Source: Lachnospiraceae bacterium (lineage in GTDB: Bacteria; Bacillota; Clostridia; Lachnospirales; Lachnospiraceae). Taken from it: a DNA stretch of 64,000 nt. Every line of letters begins with the position of its first letter. Position 1 is the first letter of the stretch. Below are positions 53,621 through 62,254 of this stretch, piece after piece. Location of the stretch: contig JAAUZD010000005.1 of NCBI GenBank assembly GCA_014804785.1, positions 72,562-136,561 of the forward strand, in the 5' to 3' direction. The notes under the pieces were generated by a model, which saw nothing but the letters and a program-made list of their open reading frames with translations, was not told where the DNA came from and searched no databases. A program made the translations under genes and the position numbers.

Positions 53621-53649
53621 TTGTGAGGGTAAGGAAAGTGTGATAAAAT
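53621..53649 (+). promoter_or_regulatory. promoter of the GT11/GT2 genes
   Basis: TTGTGA (53621-53626) and TAAAAT (53644-53649) with 17-bp spacing, 35 bp before the first fucosyltransferase-like gene. Confidence 0.55.
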
Positions 53650-53684
53650 CATTAGTTAAGTATACCAGATAAGAGGTGTAGATC

Positions 53685-54641
53685 ATGAATATAATCAGGA
53701 TGTCCGGAGGACTGGGAAATCAAATGTTCCAGTATGCCTTGTATCTGAAACTCCGCTCATTAGAAAAAGAAGTAAAATTTGATGATATAAATGAATACAG
53801 AAGCGAAGGAGCACGCCCGATCATGCTTGCATTATTCGGCATAGATTACCCCAGGGCAACATGGGATGAAATCGTAGAATTCACAGACGGCTCCATGAAG
53901 CCTTTAAAAAGAATCAGAAGGAAATTGTTTGGAAGACGTGCGATAGAATATTATGAAGAGGGGTTCTATGACCCGAAAATCTTTACCTTTGATTCCATGT
54001 ATCTGAGAGGGAGTTTTCAGAGTGAGAAATATTTTGAAGATATAAGGGATGAAATCAGGCAGTTGTATACATTCCCGCTTCTTGAGGAGATGCACTTGCC
54101 GGAAAAGCTTTATTCAAGTACAAAGGCATGTCTGGATGCAATAGAGAGCACGGAGGCAGTGGGGATTCACATGTACAGAAGTGATTCCCGCAAGGAAGGG
54201 GAATTGTATGAGGGTATCTGCACAGAGAAATACTATGAAGGTGCAGTGCAGTATGTTCATGAAAAGTGCCCCGGAGCGGTCTATTACATCTTTAGCAATG
54301 AGCCTAAATGGGTAAAGAACTGGGTGGAAAATCTGATTAAAAGCCAGATGAAGGAAGAGATGAGCAGGGAAGAAATTGCAGCCATGGAGAAACGGTTCGT
54401 CATGGTGGAGGCAAATACCGAATATACCGGTTATCTGGATATGCTGCTGATGAGCCGTTGCAGACATAATATTATTTCCAATTCTAGTTTCAGCTGGTGG
54501 GCAGCGTGGATCAATGATCATGAGGACAAGCTGGTGGTGGCGCCGGATAAATGGATGAATGAAAAGGACAGCGATGATGTTTACACGAAAGGCATGATCC
54601 TCGTTGACGCAAAGGGAAAGGTGAGCCGTACCGTAAAATAA
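53685..54641 (+). CDS. GT11 fucosyltransferase-like protein with altered HxRRxD motif
   Basis: 318 residues. MNIIRMSGGLGNQMFQYALY opens it as in alpha-1,2-fucosyltransferases, and NSSFSWWAAW closes the donor domain. The diagnostic HxRRxD motif, however, reads H162-M-Y-R-S-D167: the first Arg is Tyr and Gly is Ser. The next gene is a close paralogue with the intact motif. This copy may be weak, inactive, or changed in donor. Possible donors for the family are GDP-fucose or a similar nucleotide sugar; no GDP-fucose genes are in the window. Confidence 0.8.
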   Translation: MNIIRMSGGLGNQMFQYALYLKLRSLEKEVKFDDINEYRSEGARPIMLALFGIDYPRATWDEIVEFTDGSMKPLKRIRRKLFGRRAIEYYEEGFYDPKIFTFDSMYLRGSFQSEKYFEDIRDEIRQLYTFPLLEEMHLPEKLYSSTKACLDAIESTEAVGIHMYRSDSRKEGELYEGICTEKYYEGAVQYVHEKCPGAVYYIFSNEPKWVKNWVENLIKSQMKEEMSREEIAAMEKRFVMVEANTEYTGYLDMLLMSRCRHNIISNSSFSWWAAWINDHEDKLVVAPDKWMNEKDSDDVYTKGMILVDAKGKVSRTVK

Positions 54642-54664
54642 GAGACAAGGAAGAGATTCCAGTT

Positions 54665-55591
54665 ATGAATATAATCAGAATGACAGGCGGTCTGGGAAAC
54701 CAGATGTTTCAGTATGCACTGTATTTAAAGCTCTGCTCCATGGGAAAAGAAGTGAAATTTGATGACATTGCCGAATATAAAGTGCCGGACGCAAGACCCA
54801 TTATGCTATGGGTATTTGACATCTCCTATCCAAAAGCAAGCGCAGTGGAAATCAATCAGATTACGGACGGATTTTTAAAGCTTTCTCACAGGATCAGGAG
54901 AAAATTATTTGGAAGAAGATCCCTTGAATACCATGAAAAAGACTGCAATTTTGACGAGCAGGTGCTAAAGAGGGAACCTGCCTATCTGACCGGCTACTTT
55001 CAAAGTGAAAAATATTTCAAGGATATAGAAGCGCAGGTGCGGAAGACCTTTGTCTTTTCGGATAAAATATGGGAAGGGATAAATCCGGATACAGAACGCA
55101 GGATGAAAGGCTATCTGGAGCAGATAGGGAGCACTACAGCGGTGGCGCTGCATGTGCGCAGAGGAGATTATTTGACGACCAGCGAGGTGTTCGGAGGAAT
55201 CTGTACCCAGGAATATTACGTGAGGGCAGTCAAAAGGATCCTTAAGGACGTCCCTGACGCAGTGTTTTTTGTTTTCAGCAATGAGACGAAATGGGTGAAA
55301 GAATGGATTCCGGGGCTGTGTGAAGAGGGAGAGATAGAAGGAAGGGACCGGTTCGTGGTCATAGAAGGCACCACGGAAGATACTGGCTATCTGGATCTGA
55401 TGCTGATGAGCAAGTGCAGGCATTATATTCTGGCAAACTCCAGCTTCAGCTGGTGGGGCGCCTATTTGAATCCTTCCCATGACAAGCTGGTGATTGTTCC
55501 GTCTGTATGGTTCAATAATCAGGAATGCCGGGATATTTATACGGAAGAGATGATTAAAATTTCCCCGAAAGGTGAATTGATAGAAACATGA
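54665..55591 (+). CDS. GT11 fucosyltransferase-like protein
   Basis: 308 residues. MNIIRMTGGLGNQMFQYALY, intact H163-V-R-R-G-D168-Y, and NSSFSWWGAYLNPSHDKLVI are all GT11 features. It is a tandem duplicate of the preceding gene and starts 23 bp after it. Its TGA overlaps the ATG of the GT2 gene (ATGA). It probably adds fucose or a related 6-deoxyhexose to the repeat unit. Confidence 0.85.
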   Translation: MNIIRMTGGLGNQMFQYALYLKLCSMGKEVKFDDIAEYKVPDARPIMLWVFDISYPKASAVEINQITDGFLKLSHRIRRKLFGRRSLEYHEKDCNFDEQVLKREPAYLTGYFQSEKYFKDIEAQVRKTFVFSDKIWEGINPDTERRMKGYLEQIGSTTAVALHVRRGDYLTTSEVFGGICTQEYYVRAVKRILKDVPDAVFFVFSNETKWVKEWIPGLCEEGEIEGRDRFVVIEGTTEDTGYLDLMLMSKCRHYILANSSFSWWGAYLNPSHDKLVIVPSVWFNNQECRDIYTEEMIKISPKGELIET

Positions 55592-56604
55592 GACAGGATG
55601 GCACATTGATTTCGGTCATTGTAACTGCATATAACATTGAAAAATATCTGCCCCGATGTGTGGACAGCCTTCTGAGGCAGACGTATAACCCCATGGAAAT
55701 CATTCTGGTAGATGACGGTTCTTCGGATGGAACGTCCCGGCTGTGTGATGAATACGCCCGGAAGAATGATGTTGTCCATGTTATCCATAAGGAAAATAGC
55801 GGACCTTCTGCTGCAAGAAATGCTGGACTTGCAATTGCAAAGGGCAGTTATATCGGATACGTGGATGGAGATGACATAGTAGAAGCAGATATGTATGAAA
55901 AGATGCTGGAAGCCTGCCTGCGTACAGGCGCGCAGATTGCTATATGTGCCTACAGGGAGGTAGGAGAAGGTGCGGAAGAGGACCACTCTACCGGTAATAT
56001 ACTGGAACTTAGCCGCGAAGAGACGCTGGAATTATATATAAACGGCGATCCCCAGTATCACATTTACCACTCTGTATGGAGTAAACTCTTTGAAAGAAAA
56101 GTGATTGAGGATATCCGTTTTCCGGAGGGGCGCAAATCAGAAGATATCATGTATACCACATGGGCGCTTACAAGGGCATCAAAATGTGTTTTTTTGGATA
56201 CGCCTTATTACAATTATACCGTAGACCGGAGCGGCAGTATCATGAACAGCCAGCTTCATGAGCGCCGTTTTCAGGATGAGATTCCTTTCTGGAAAGAGCA
56301 GGCGGACTACCTTAAAAAACTGGGTATGCAGGAACTGGCAGAAAAATCCGCCTATCAGTTTTATCGAAAAATGCTGTTTTATTATATTGATTTCAAGGAC
56401 AGAAAGATGAAAGATTCTGCGAGGGAATTAATGACTTTTCTGCGGAAGGAAAAGAGTGAAATCAAAAGAATCTATCGAAAGGACTTCGCAGCATCAGGGG
56501 ACAAAGCCAGAATGAAACTGGCTTTGTGCTGGCCGGGTGCTTACTACCGGATTGTGAAGATTTATGACAAGTTCATCATACCGCTGAGACAGCATGTGGG
56601 CTGA
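55588..56604 (+). CDS. GT2 family glycosyltransferase
   Basis: 338 residues, GT-A fold. LISVIVTAYNIEKYLPRCVD, SLLRQTYNPMEIILVDDGSS, SGPSAARNAGLAIAKGSYIG and the YVDGDD metal motif are typical. The C-terminal 100 residues are basic and may lie on the membrane. Translationally coupled to the GT11 gene. The sugar cannot be predicted. Confidence 0.85.
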   Translation: MRQDGTLISVIVTAYNIEKYLPRCVDSLLRQTYNPMEIILVDDGSSDGTSRLCDEYARKNDVVHVIHKENSGPSAARNAGLAIAKGSYIGYVDGDDIVEADMYEKMLEACLRTGAQIAICAYREVGEGAEEDHSTGNILELSREETLELYINGDPQYHIYHSVWSKLFERKVIEDIRFPEGRKSEDIMYTTWALTRASKCVFLDTPYYNYTVDRSGSIMNSQLHERRFQDEIPFWKEQADYLKKLGMQELAEKSAYQFYRKMLFYYIDFKDRKMKDSARELMTFLRKEKSEIKRIYRKDFAASGDKARMKLALCWPGAYYRIVKIYDKFIIPLRQHVG

Positions 56605-56607
56605 TGC

Positions 56608-57474
56608 TTAGTTCCCCCAGATAATGATACAGTTATTTTCTTTGGTTAACGGCTCTTCCGCGATTGTAGAGGAGCCGGGAATCTTTTCTAACAGTTCTTC
56701 AAGGCTATAGCCGTCCAATACATCATGGGAGAGTGTGTTCCACGTTATATAGCCTGCCTTTGACTTTAAGATGACCTTTTCCAGGTAAACATCCTGAACA
56801 TCGCGGACTAATTCCGAGAACGCATAGTTGCTTATTACAAAATCATAATTCCCCTCTACATCAATCTGAGTGCCATCCACGAATCGAACCTTATCAGTGA
56901 TAGATTTCCCGAACTTGCCAAGAAATTTTCCAGCCAATGCCAAAACTTCCGGAAGGTCAAAGAGGGAATAGGTTTCAATCTTATTCAAATAGCTTGTCAG
57001 CAATCGGCATTGCCCCGCATAGCCAATACCGATTTCAGCAACCGATTTAAATTGATGGGCGTCAAATAAGGTTACAATATCCTGCAATACTTTGGCATAA
57101 CGCAGGGTGGTGGGTGAAACATCTACAGCTCGCCCGCTGATTTCATAGGAAAATGTCATCGGGTTGCCGTACAGATCATTCCCCAAAAAATTATTCCAGT
57201 CAGCATCTGTGAAGGTCAGCTTATTATTCTGATTGATAATATCCAGATATTCCTGTCCCTGCTTCTCGGAGACATGTTCTAAGACATCGTTATAAGTAGG
57301 GTTTCTTTTGAACTTCTTGAAAAAATGCTCACTCTTTGATGCCATATAACACACCACAGGGTATGAGTTATCATCCGAAATACTGGTTTTGCGCCCTTTA
57401 GTTATCAGTTTTCTATAGTAATATTTGTATAAAATCCTGTCTATATAATGAATACATAAATTTTTTAGCTTCAT
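56608..57474 (-). CDS. putative sugar O-methyltransferase
   Basis: 289 residues from the ATG at 57474, which has AAGGAG at 9 nt; ATG 57480 and 57501 are in frame but worse placed. The SAM-binding motif is VAEIGIGYAGQCRLLTSYL, followed by YSLFDLPEVLALAGKFLGKF and YDFVISNYAFSEL. This resembles the family annotated as putative sugar O-methyltransferases in glycan clusters. It is the only minus-strand gene in this part and ends 3 bp from the GT2 stop, so the two converge with no terminator. Confidence 0.75.
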   Translation of the reverse strand: MKLKNLCIHYIDRILYKYYYRKLITKGRKTSISDDNSYPVVCYMASKSEHFFKKFKRNPTYNDVLEHVSEKQGQEYLDIINQNNKLTFTDADWNNFLGNDLYGNPMTFSYEISGRAVDVSPTTLRYAKVLQDIVTLFDAHQFKSVAEIGIGYAGQCRLLTSYLNKIETYSLFDLPEVLALAGKFLGKFGKSITDKVRFVDGTQIDVEGNYDFVISNYAFSELVRDVQDVYLEKVILKSKAGYITWNTLSHDVLDGYSLEELLEKIPGSSTIAEEPLTKENNCIIIWGN

Positions 57475-57549
57475 TGGCATTTTCTCCTTTTTATGGAACA
57501 TATTAGCATACTTTTACCATACCCGCAATAATAGAATCTCAATGAAAAT

Positions 57550-57578
57550 TTGCTTAGAAAAGTAATGTATGATATAAT
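57550..57578 (+). promoter_or_regulatory. promoter of the ABC flippase operon
   Basis: TTGCTT (57550-57555) and TATAAT (57573-57578) with 17-bp spacing, 60 bp before the ABC gene. A small GCCC-GCA-GGGC hairpin (57591-57601) lies in the leader. Confidence 0.65.
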
Positions 57579-57637
57579 TTTATACCAATAAGCCCGCAGG
57601 GCGTTTGGTTCAATAAGCGGAAGTAAAAAGGAGACAC

Positions 57638-59401
57638 ATGAAGAAAACGAATCTTTTTGGCAAAATCAGATATATTTTTGACCGTAAGCAGAAAAAGCAA
57701 CTGATGATATTGGGAATCATGATTTTTTTTGGAGGACTTTTGGAAACGTTGGGTGTGGGAGGTATGATTCCGGTGGTAACGGCACTCCTCACGCCAGAGG
57801 AGTTGATGGAATATGTTAATAGGTATGAAATCCTGCAGACGCTCTGTGAACGTTTTCATATTCAGGATACCGGTCAGATTACACTGGCATTAATCATCGC
57901 GCTTATGACGGTTTATGTAATCAAGAATTTATACATCTTATTTCTGACTTATAAACAGAACTCCTTTATTACCCAGAATAGAAATAAAATGATCAGCCGC
58001 GTTATGGCGGAATTTTTAAACAGACCTTATGAAAAATATCTGGGGGCAGATATTCCGACGGTGTTCCGTATCACTGACAGTGATATCCCACAGACTTTTT
58101 CGCTGATGCTGGCAATGCTCCAGCTTGCCAGTGAGGTAGTGGTATCTCTGCTTATTTTTCTTGTGTTGCTTTGGCAGAGTGTATCCATGACGCTGTTCAT
58201 CATCGCCGTATTCGGAGTGCTGACTTTGTTTATCATCAAAGTGTTCAAGCCTGCGCTGAATAGAATCGGCGCCCAGAATCAGGCGATTCAGTCCCGCATT
58301 GCCAAATGGAGGATTCAAGCGACTTATGGTCTTAAGGATGTCAAGGTCTTAAACAGGGAAGAATTTTTTGTGAGAAATTATTATGAAACCGGCAGGATTG
58401 GGGCAGATGTGGGCAGGAATTACGCAGTGCTGAATAACACGCCAAGGCTTTTGATTGAGACGGTGTTTATTGTCAGTGTATTGTCCTTCGTGGCAATATT
58501 CGTTGGCAGAGGCGGTGATACCGGGGCAATCTCAAAGACGATAGCGACCTTTGGTGTGGCGGCAATCAGGGTGCTGCCCAGCGTGAACAGGATTAACACC
58601 TACATTACGGAAATTGCTTATACTCAGCCCAGCCTTGATTTTGTATATGAAAATCTGCAGGAGGGCATGAAGACAGATGCTATGTTAGCTGAGAGAAAGG
58701 CGAACTCTCAGGTAGAAAAGCTGAAACTGGAGGATAAGATTGAACTGAATCATATCAGTTTCCACTATCCTGATTCCGAAAAGGCAATTTTCAAAGATGC
58801 GCATATGATTGTGCCTAAAGGAAAATCTGTGGGTATCATTGGTGCTTCCGGTGCAGGAAAATCCACCATTGTGGATGTGCTTTTGGGACTTTTGCATGCC
58901 CAGGAGGGTGAAATAACCTGTGACGGTGTGAATATTTTCAAAAATTACGAATCCTGGCTGGCACAGGTGGGATACATTCCACAGTCCATTTATCTCATTG
59001 ATGAATCCATCAGGGATAATATTGCTTTCGGAATTGATGAGGATAAAATCGACGATAAGAGAATATGGGAAGTGCTGGAGGAAGCCCAGCTGCGGGAATT
59101 TATTGAGGAACTGCCTGAAGGGCTGGACACTACCATAGGTGACAGAGGCGTGCGTCTTTCGGGAGGACAGAGACAGCGTATTGGTATTGCCAGAGCACTT
59201 TATAATGATCCTGAGATATTGGTGTTTGACGAGGCTACATCCGCTCTTGACAACGACACAGAGGCAGCAGTCATGGAAGCAGTGAACAGCTTCCATGGAA
59301 AAAAGACGATGATCATTATCGCCCATAGATTAAATACCATTGAAAAGTGTGATATTATATATAAGGTAGAGGATGCAAAACTGGTGGAAACTACATTATA
59401 A
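57638..59401 (+). CDS. ABC transporter, PglK/MsbA-like lipid-linked glycan flippase candidate
   Basis: 587 residues with fused domains: membrane part (about 1-330, six helices) and ATPase (about 340-587). Walker A GASGAGKST, signature LSGGQRQRIGIAR, Walker B ILVFDEATSALD. The short IRYIFDRKQKKQLMILGIMI start resembles PglK-type flippases. No Wzx flippase is found in the window, and the locus has PglF-, PglE-, PglC- and PglA-like genes, so this protein probably moves the undecaprenyl-linked unit outward. An unrelated export role cannot be excluded. Confidence 0.85.
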   Translation: MKKTNLFGKIRYIFDRKQKKQLMILGIMIFFGGLLETLGVGGMIPVVTALLTPEELMEYVNRYEILQTLCERFHIQDTGQITLALIIALMTVYVIKNLYILFLTYKQNSFITQNRNKMISRVMAEFLNRPYEKYLGADIPTVFRITDSDIPQTFSLMLAMLQLASEVVVSLLIFLVLLWQSVSMTLFIIAVFGVLTLFIIKVFKPALNRIGAQNQAIQSRIAKWRIQATYGLKDVKVLNREEFFVRNYYETGRIGADVGRNYAVLNNTPRLLIETVFIVSVLSFVAIFVGRGGDTGAISKTIATFGVAAIRVLPSVNRINTYITEIAYTQPSLDFVYENLQEGMKTDAMLAERKANSQVEKLKLEDKIELNHISFHYPDSEKAIFKDAHMIVPKGKSVGIIGASGAGKSTIVDVLLGLLHAQEGEITCDGVNIFKNYESWLAQVGYIPQSIYLIDESIRDNIAFGIDEDKIDDKRIWEVLEEAQLREFIEELPEGLDTTIGDRGVRLSGGQRQRIGIARALYNDPEILVFDEATSALDNDTEAAVMEAVNSFHGKKTMIIIAHRLNTIEKCDIIYKVEDAKLVETTL

Positions 59402-59422
59402 AATCCAGTTGGAGGATTTCAT

Positions 59423-60460
59423 ATGATTGGAACGGAATTGTTAAAAGGACAGGGACTTGGCAATCAGTTGTTCTGCTATATCACGACAAGATGTATTGCC
59501 ATGGACAACCACCTGCCTTTCAGTATTCTGGGAAGTGAAACGGTGGCAAACAATATACACAGCGACTGCGGTATGTATTTCATGGAACTGGATTACGGTG
59601 TTCCTTCTTCAAAGGAAGATTATCGTCAGGTTTATTATGAAAAAGAGGATCGTATCTATATGGGTAATTCCAGGCATGACCTGACCCATGGCTGCTATGT
59701 CACCGGAGTGGACGAAAAACTCATGCATCCGGAAGATAATACATTACTTTATGGAAATATGCAGGCGGAAAGCTATTATATAAAGTATAAAGAAGAAATC
59801 CGCCAGTGGCTCAAGGTGAAAGAGGAATACGACTGCATGGAATACAGCAGGGACAACCTGTGTATTCTTCACTTGCGATGCAGCGATTATCTGGATTGCC
59901 CTGAACTTTATCTGAGAAAGAAGTATTGGAAGGACGGTATCCGGAACATGAAGAAAATCAATCCGGATATGGAATTTATGATCATCACTAATGACGTCAA
60001 GGAAGCAAGTAAGATTCTGCCGGGAATTCCGGCATATAATTTTGATTTGGCGAAGGATTATTCCATTATAAAGAATGCAAAGTATCTGCTTCTTTCCAAT
60101 TCTTCCTTTGCATACTTTCCGGCATTCACCAGTACCACGGTCAAATATATACTTGCTCCTAAGTATTGGGCAAGGCATAATGTCTCGGATGGGTATTGGG
60201 CATCGGAACAAAATATTTACGAGGGATGGCATTATCAGGACAGAAGCGGAAAGGTGTTTACTTATGAAGAGTGCCTTGAAGAACTGCAGGAATATAAAAA
60301 TAAATCGCCCTTGTACAGGACGTTAAATAAGAAGCCAGAGGGAGCAACGCTTTTGCTGGAAGAGATGAAAACCAAAATCCGCTATGGAAGACATTGGATG
60401 CTTAGGATTTTACGCAGTATCAAAAGAAGACTAAAACTTATGCTGAAGCGAAAGGCATAG
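59423..60460 (+). CDS. GT11-like glycosyltransferase, third copy
   Basis: 345 residues. GQGLGNQLFCYITTRCIAMD parallels GGLGNQMFQYALYLK of GT11; the motif reads ILHLRCSDYLDC, with the second Arg replaced by Cys; LSNSSFAYFPAFTS replaces NSSFSWW. Therefore a distant GT11 relative, and the sugar is unclear. GGAGG precedes the ATG. Basic C-terminal tail (RRLKLMLKRKA). Confidence 0.72.
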   Translation: MIGTELLKGQGLGNQLFCYITTRCIAMDNHLPFSILGSETVANNIHSDCGMYFMELDYGVPSSKEDYRQVYYEKEDRIYMGNSRHDLTHGCYVTGVDEKLMHPEDNTLLYGNMQAESYYIKYKEEIRQWLKVKEEYDCMEYSRDNLCILHLRCSDYLDCPELYLRKKYWKDGIRNMKKINPDMEFMIITNDVKEASKILPGIPAYNFDLAKDYSIIKNAKYLLLSNSSFAYFPAFTSTTVKYILAPKYWARHNVSDGYWASEQNIYEGWHYQDRSGKVFTYEECLEELQEYKNKSPLYRTLNKKPEGATLLLEEMKTKIRYGRHWMLRILRSIKRRLKLMLKRKA

Positions 60461-60480
60461 GATTATGATATGAGGTTAAG

Positions 60481-61236
60481 ATGACAAATACAAACAAGCG
60501 AAAGCTGCCGAATGTAACGCTGGCAGCCATGACCAGCGTCAAGGTGTATGAAACGATTAAAGCTTTGGAGTATAGTATGCAGGGAATCGAATTTGGGGAG
60601 GTGGTGTTGATCACCCACAGAAAACCCTTGATGCTGCCAGATTCCATTACTTATAAGCATACTTCGAAACTAAAAGATATTGACAGCTTCAATTACAAAA
60701 TGGTATATGAGCTGGGCGATTATATCAAGACAGATTATGTCCTGCTGATTCATTATGACGGATTTGTGGTTCATCCTGAAAAGTGGCAGGATACGTTTCT
60801 TATCTATGACTATATTGGCTCACCCTGGCCTATTCCCGAACCGGGAAAGCAGCATTGCTACCACGACATTTACGGCAATCTCTGCAGGGTGGGGAACAGC
60901 GTTTCTCTGCGAAGCAAAAGGCTTCTGGATTTTCCAAGAAAGGCAGGTCTTGTCTGGGAAAAGAATGAGGATGGTTTTTATAACGAGGATGCTTTTTTAT
61001 GCTGCATGAATAAACACAGGATTGAAGAGGCGGGAATGAAAATTGCACCGGTAGAAGTGGCAAAATATTTCGGACATGAGCACCCTGTGCCGGAAGTTCT
61101 TGATGTGGATGCCCCTTTTGTTTTTCACAAGTGGTGGGGACGAAATGAACAGTATCCCAGATTTGAAAATCCTTGGACCAAAAGATGGCGCACACTAAAG
61201 GCGGCGGTAAGACCGCTGCTTTTCTGGAGACACTGA
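60481..61236 (+). CDS. DUF5672 family glycosyltransferase-like protein
   Basis: 251 residues. LPNVTLAAMTSVKVYETIKA, then DYVLLIHYDGFVVHPEKWQD with a metal-type HYDG, DYIGSPWP, RVGNSVSLRSKRLLDFP, EDAFLC and FVFHKWWG. These fit DUF5672, a GT-A-like family usually in polysaccharide clusters. It begins 20 bp after the GT11-like gene. No function beyond probable glycosyl transfer can be given. Confidence 0.75.
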   Translation: MTNTNKRKLPNVTLAAMTSVKVYETIKALEYSMQGIEFGEVVLITHRKPLMLPDSITYKHTSKLKDIDSFNYKMVYELGDYIKTDYVLLIHYDGFVVHPEKWQDTFLIYDYIGSPWPIPEPGKQHCYHDIYGNLCRVGNSVSLRSKRLLDFPRKAGLVWEKNEDGFYNEDAFLCCMNKHRIEEAGMKIAPVEVAKYFGHEHPVPEVLDVDAPFVFHKWWGRNEQYPRFENPWTKRWRTLKAAVRPLLFWRH

Positions 61237-61293
61237 TTTGGGCAAAGAAAATATCTGGCAGGATGTTTCCTGTTAGAAATAGGAGATGAACAG

Positions 61294-62235
61294 ATGGTAT
61301 ATGATTGTATTCCGTTTTTCAATGAACTTGATATCTTAAAGTTGCGGCTGAATATCTTAAATCCTATTGTGGACAAGTTTATTATAGAAGAAGCAACGGT
61401 GACTTTCTCAGGAGAACCCAAAGAGCTATGCTTTGAAAAGAATAAGGCAATGTTCCAGAAATTTCTTCCCAAGATTGAATATATCGTGGTGGATGATTCT
61501 CCGGTAGACGCCACTACCCATTTCAGGGACAATTTTCAGAAGAATGCCTTGGCGAGAGGGCTTGAGGATGCCGCGGAGGATGACGTAATCATCTTAAGCG
61601 ATGTGGACGAGATACCCAACCCAAAGGTTTTGAAAAAGATTATAGCAGAATTTGACCCTGATAAGGTTTATCATCTAGCCCAGAGAATGTTCTATTGCTT
61701 CATCAATATGGAGGAGGTATCGGGAAGTCTCCTTTCCATTACCGGGGAGTTCCCGGAGGTAGAAAGAAAAATGTGGCTGGGCACCAAGGTATTTGGTAAG
61801 AAGAGCATTCCCGAAACGGGAATCATCAAGCTGCGGGAAGCTTCTACCACGGCAAACAATGCAGTGCGGGTGGCAGACGGAGGCTGGCATTTCGGCTATA
61901 TGGGAAGCCGACAGGAGAGGGATGTGTCCAAGCGGATTGGAACTAAAGTAGTGGCAGCCGCCCATCAGGAATACAATAATCAGGATATTTTGGCGGAAGC
62001 CAGGGATAGATTGATCTTAGGACAGGATATGTTCGGCAGGGATGCAAGGTTTGAACGGGTGGAGGTGGATGAGAGCTATCCGGAATATCTCCTTGAACAT
62101 ATAGAAGAATACCGGTATCTGATTATGCCTCCGGTAAGCAGGGGAAGGCAGATCTACACAAAGATTTCCATGAAGGTAAAGCGTTTTTTCAGAAAGGCAT
62201 TAAGGAAAATAAGGCGCACGTTAGGAAAGCAATAA
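61294..62235 (+). CDS. GT17 family glycosyltransferase
   Basis: 313 residues. MVYDCIPFFNELDILKLRLN, FIIEEATVTFSGEPKEL, the metal-binding DVDEIPNPKVL and GWHFGYMG match GT17, the family of eukaryotic beta-1,4-GlcNAc transferase III (MGAT3); bacterial members are common in glycan clusters. AGGAG upstream. Strongly basic C-terminus (about 30 residues), perhaps for membrane contact. Confidence 0.8.
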   Translation: MVYDCIPFFNELDILKLRLNILNPIVDKFIIEEATVTFSGEPKELCFEKNKAMFQKFLPKIEYIVVDDSPVDATTHFRDNFQKNALARGLEDAAEDDVIILSDVDEIPNPKVLKKIIAEFDPDKVYHLAQRMFYCFINMEEVSGSLLSITGEFPEVERKMWLGTKVFGKKSIPETGIIKLREASTTANNAVRVADGGWHFGYMGSRQERDVSKRIGTKVVAAAHQEYNNQDILAEARDRLILGQDMFGRDARFERVEVDESYPEYLLEHIEEYRYLIMPPVSRGRQIYTKISMKVKRFFRKALRKIRRTLGKQ

Positions 62236-62254
62236 TCCGGTTTCGAGGTGCAGG

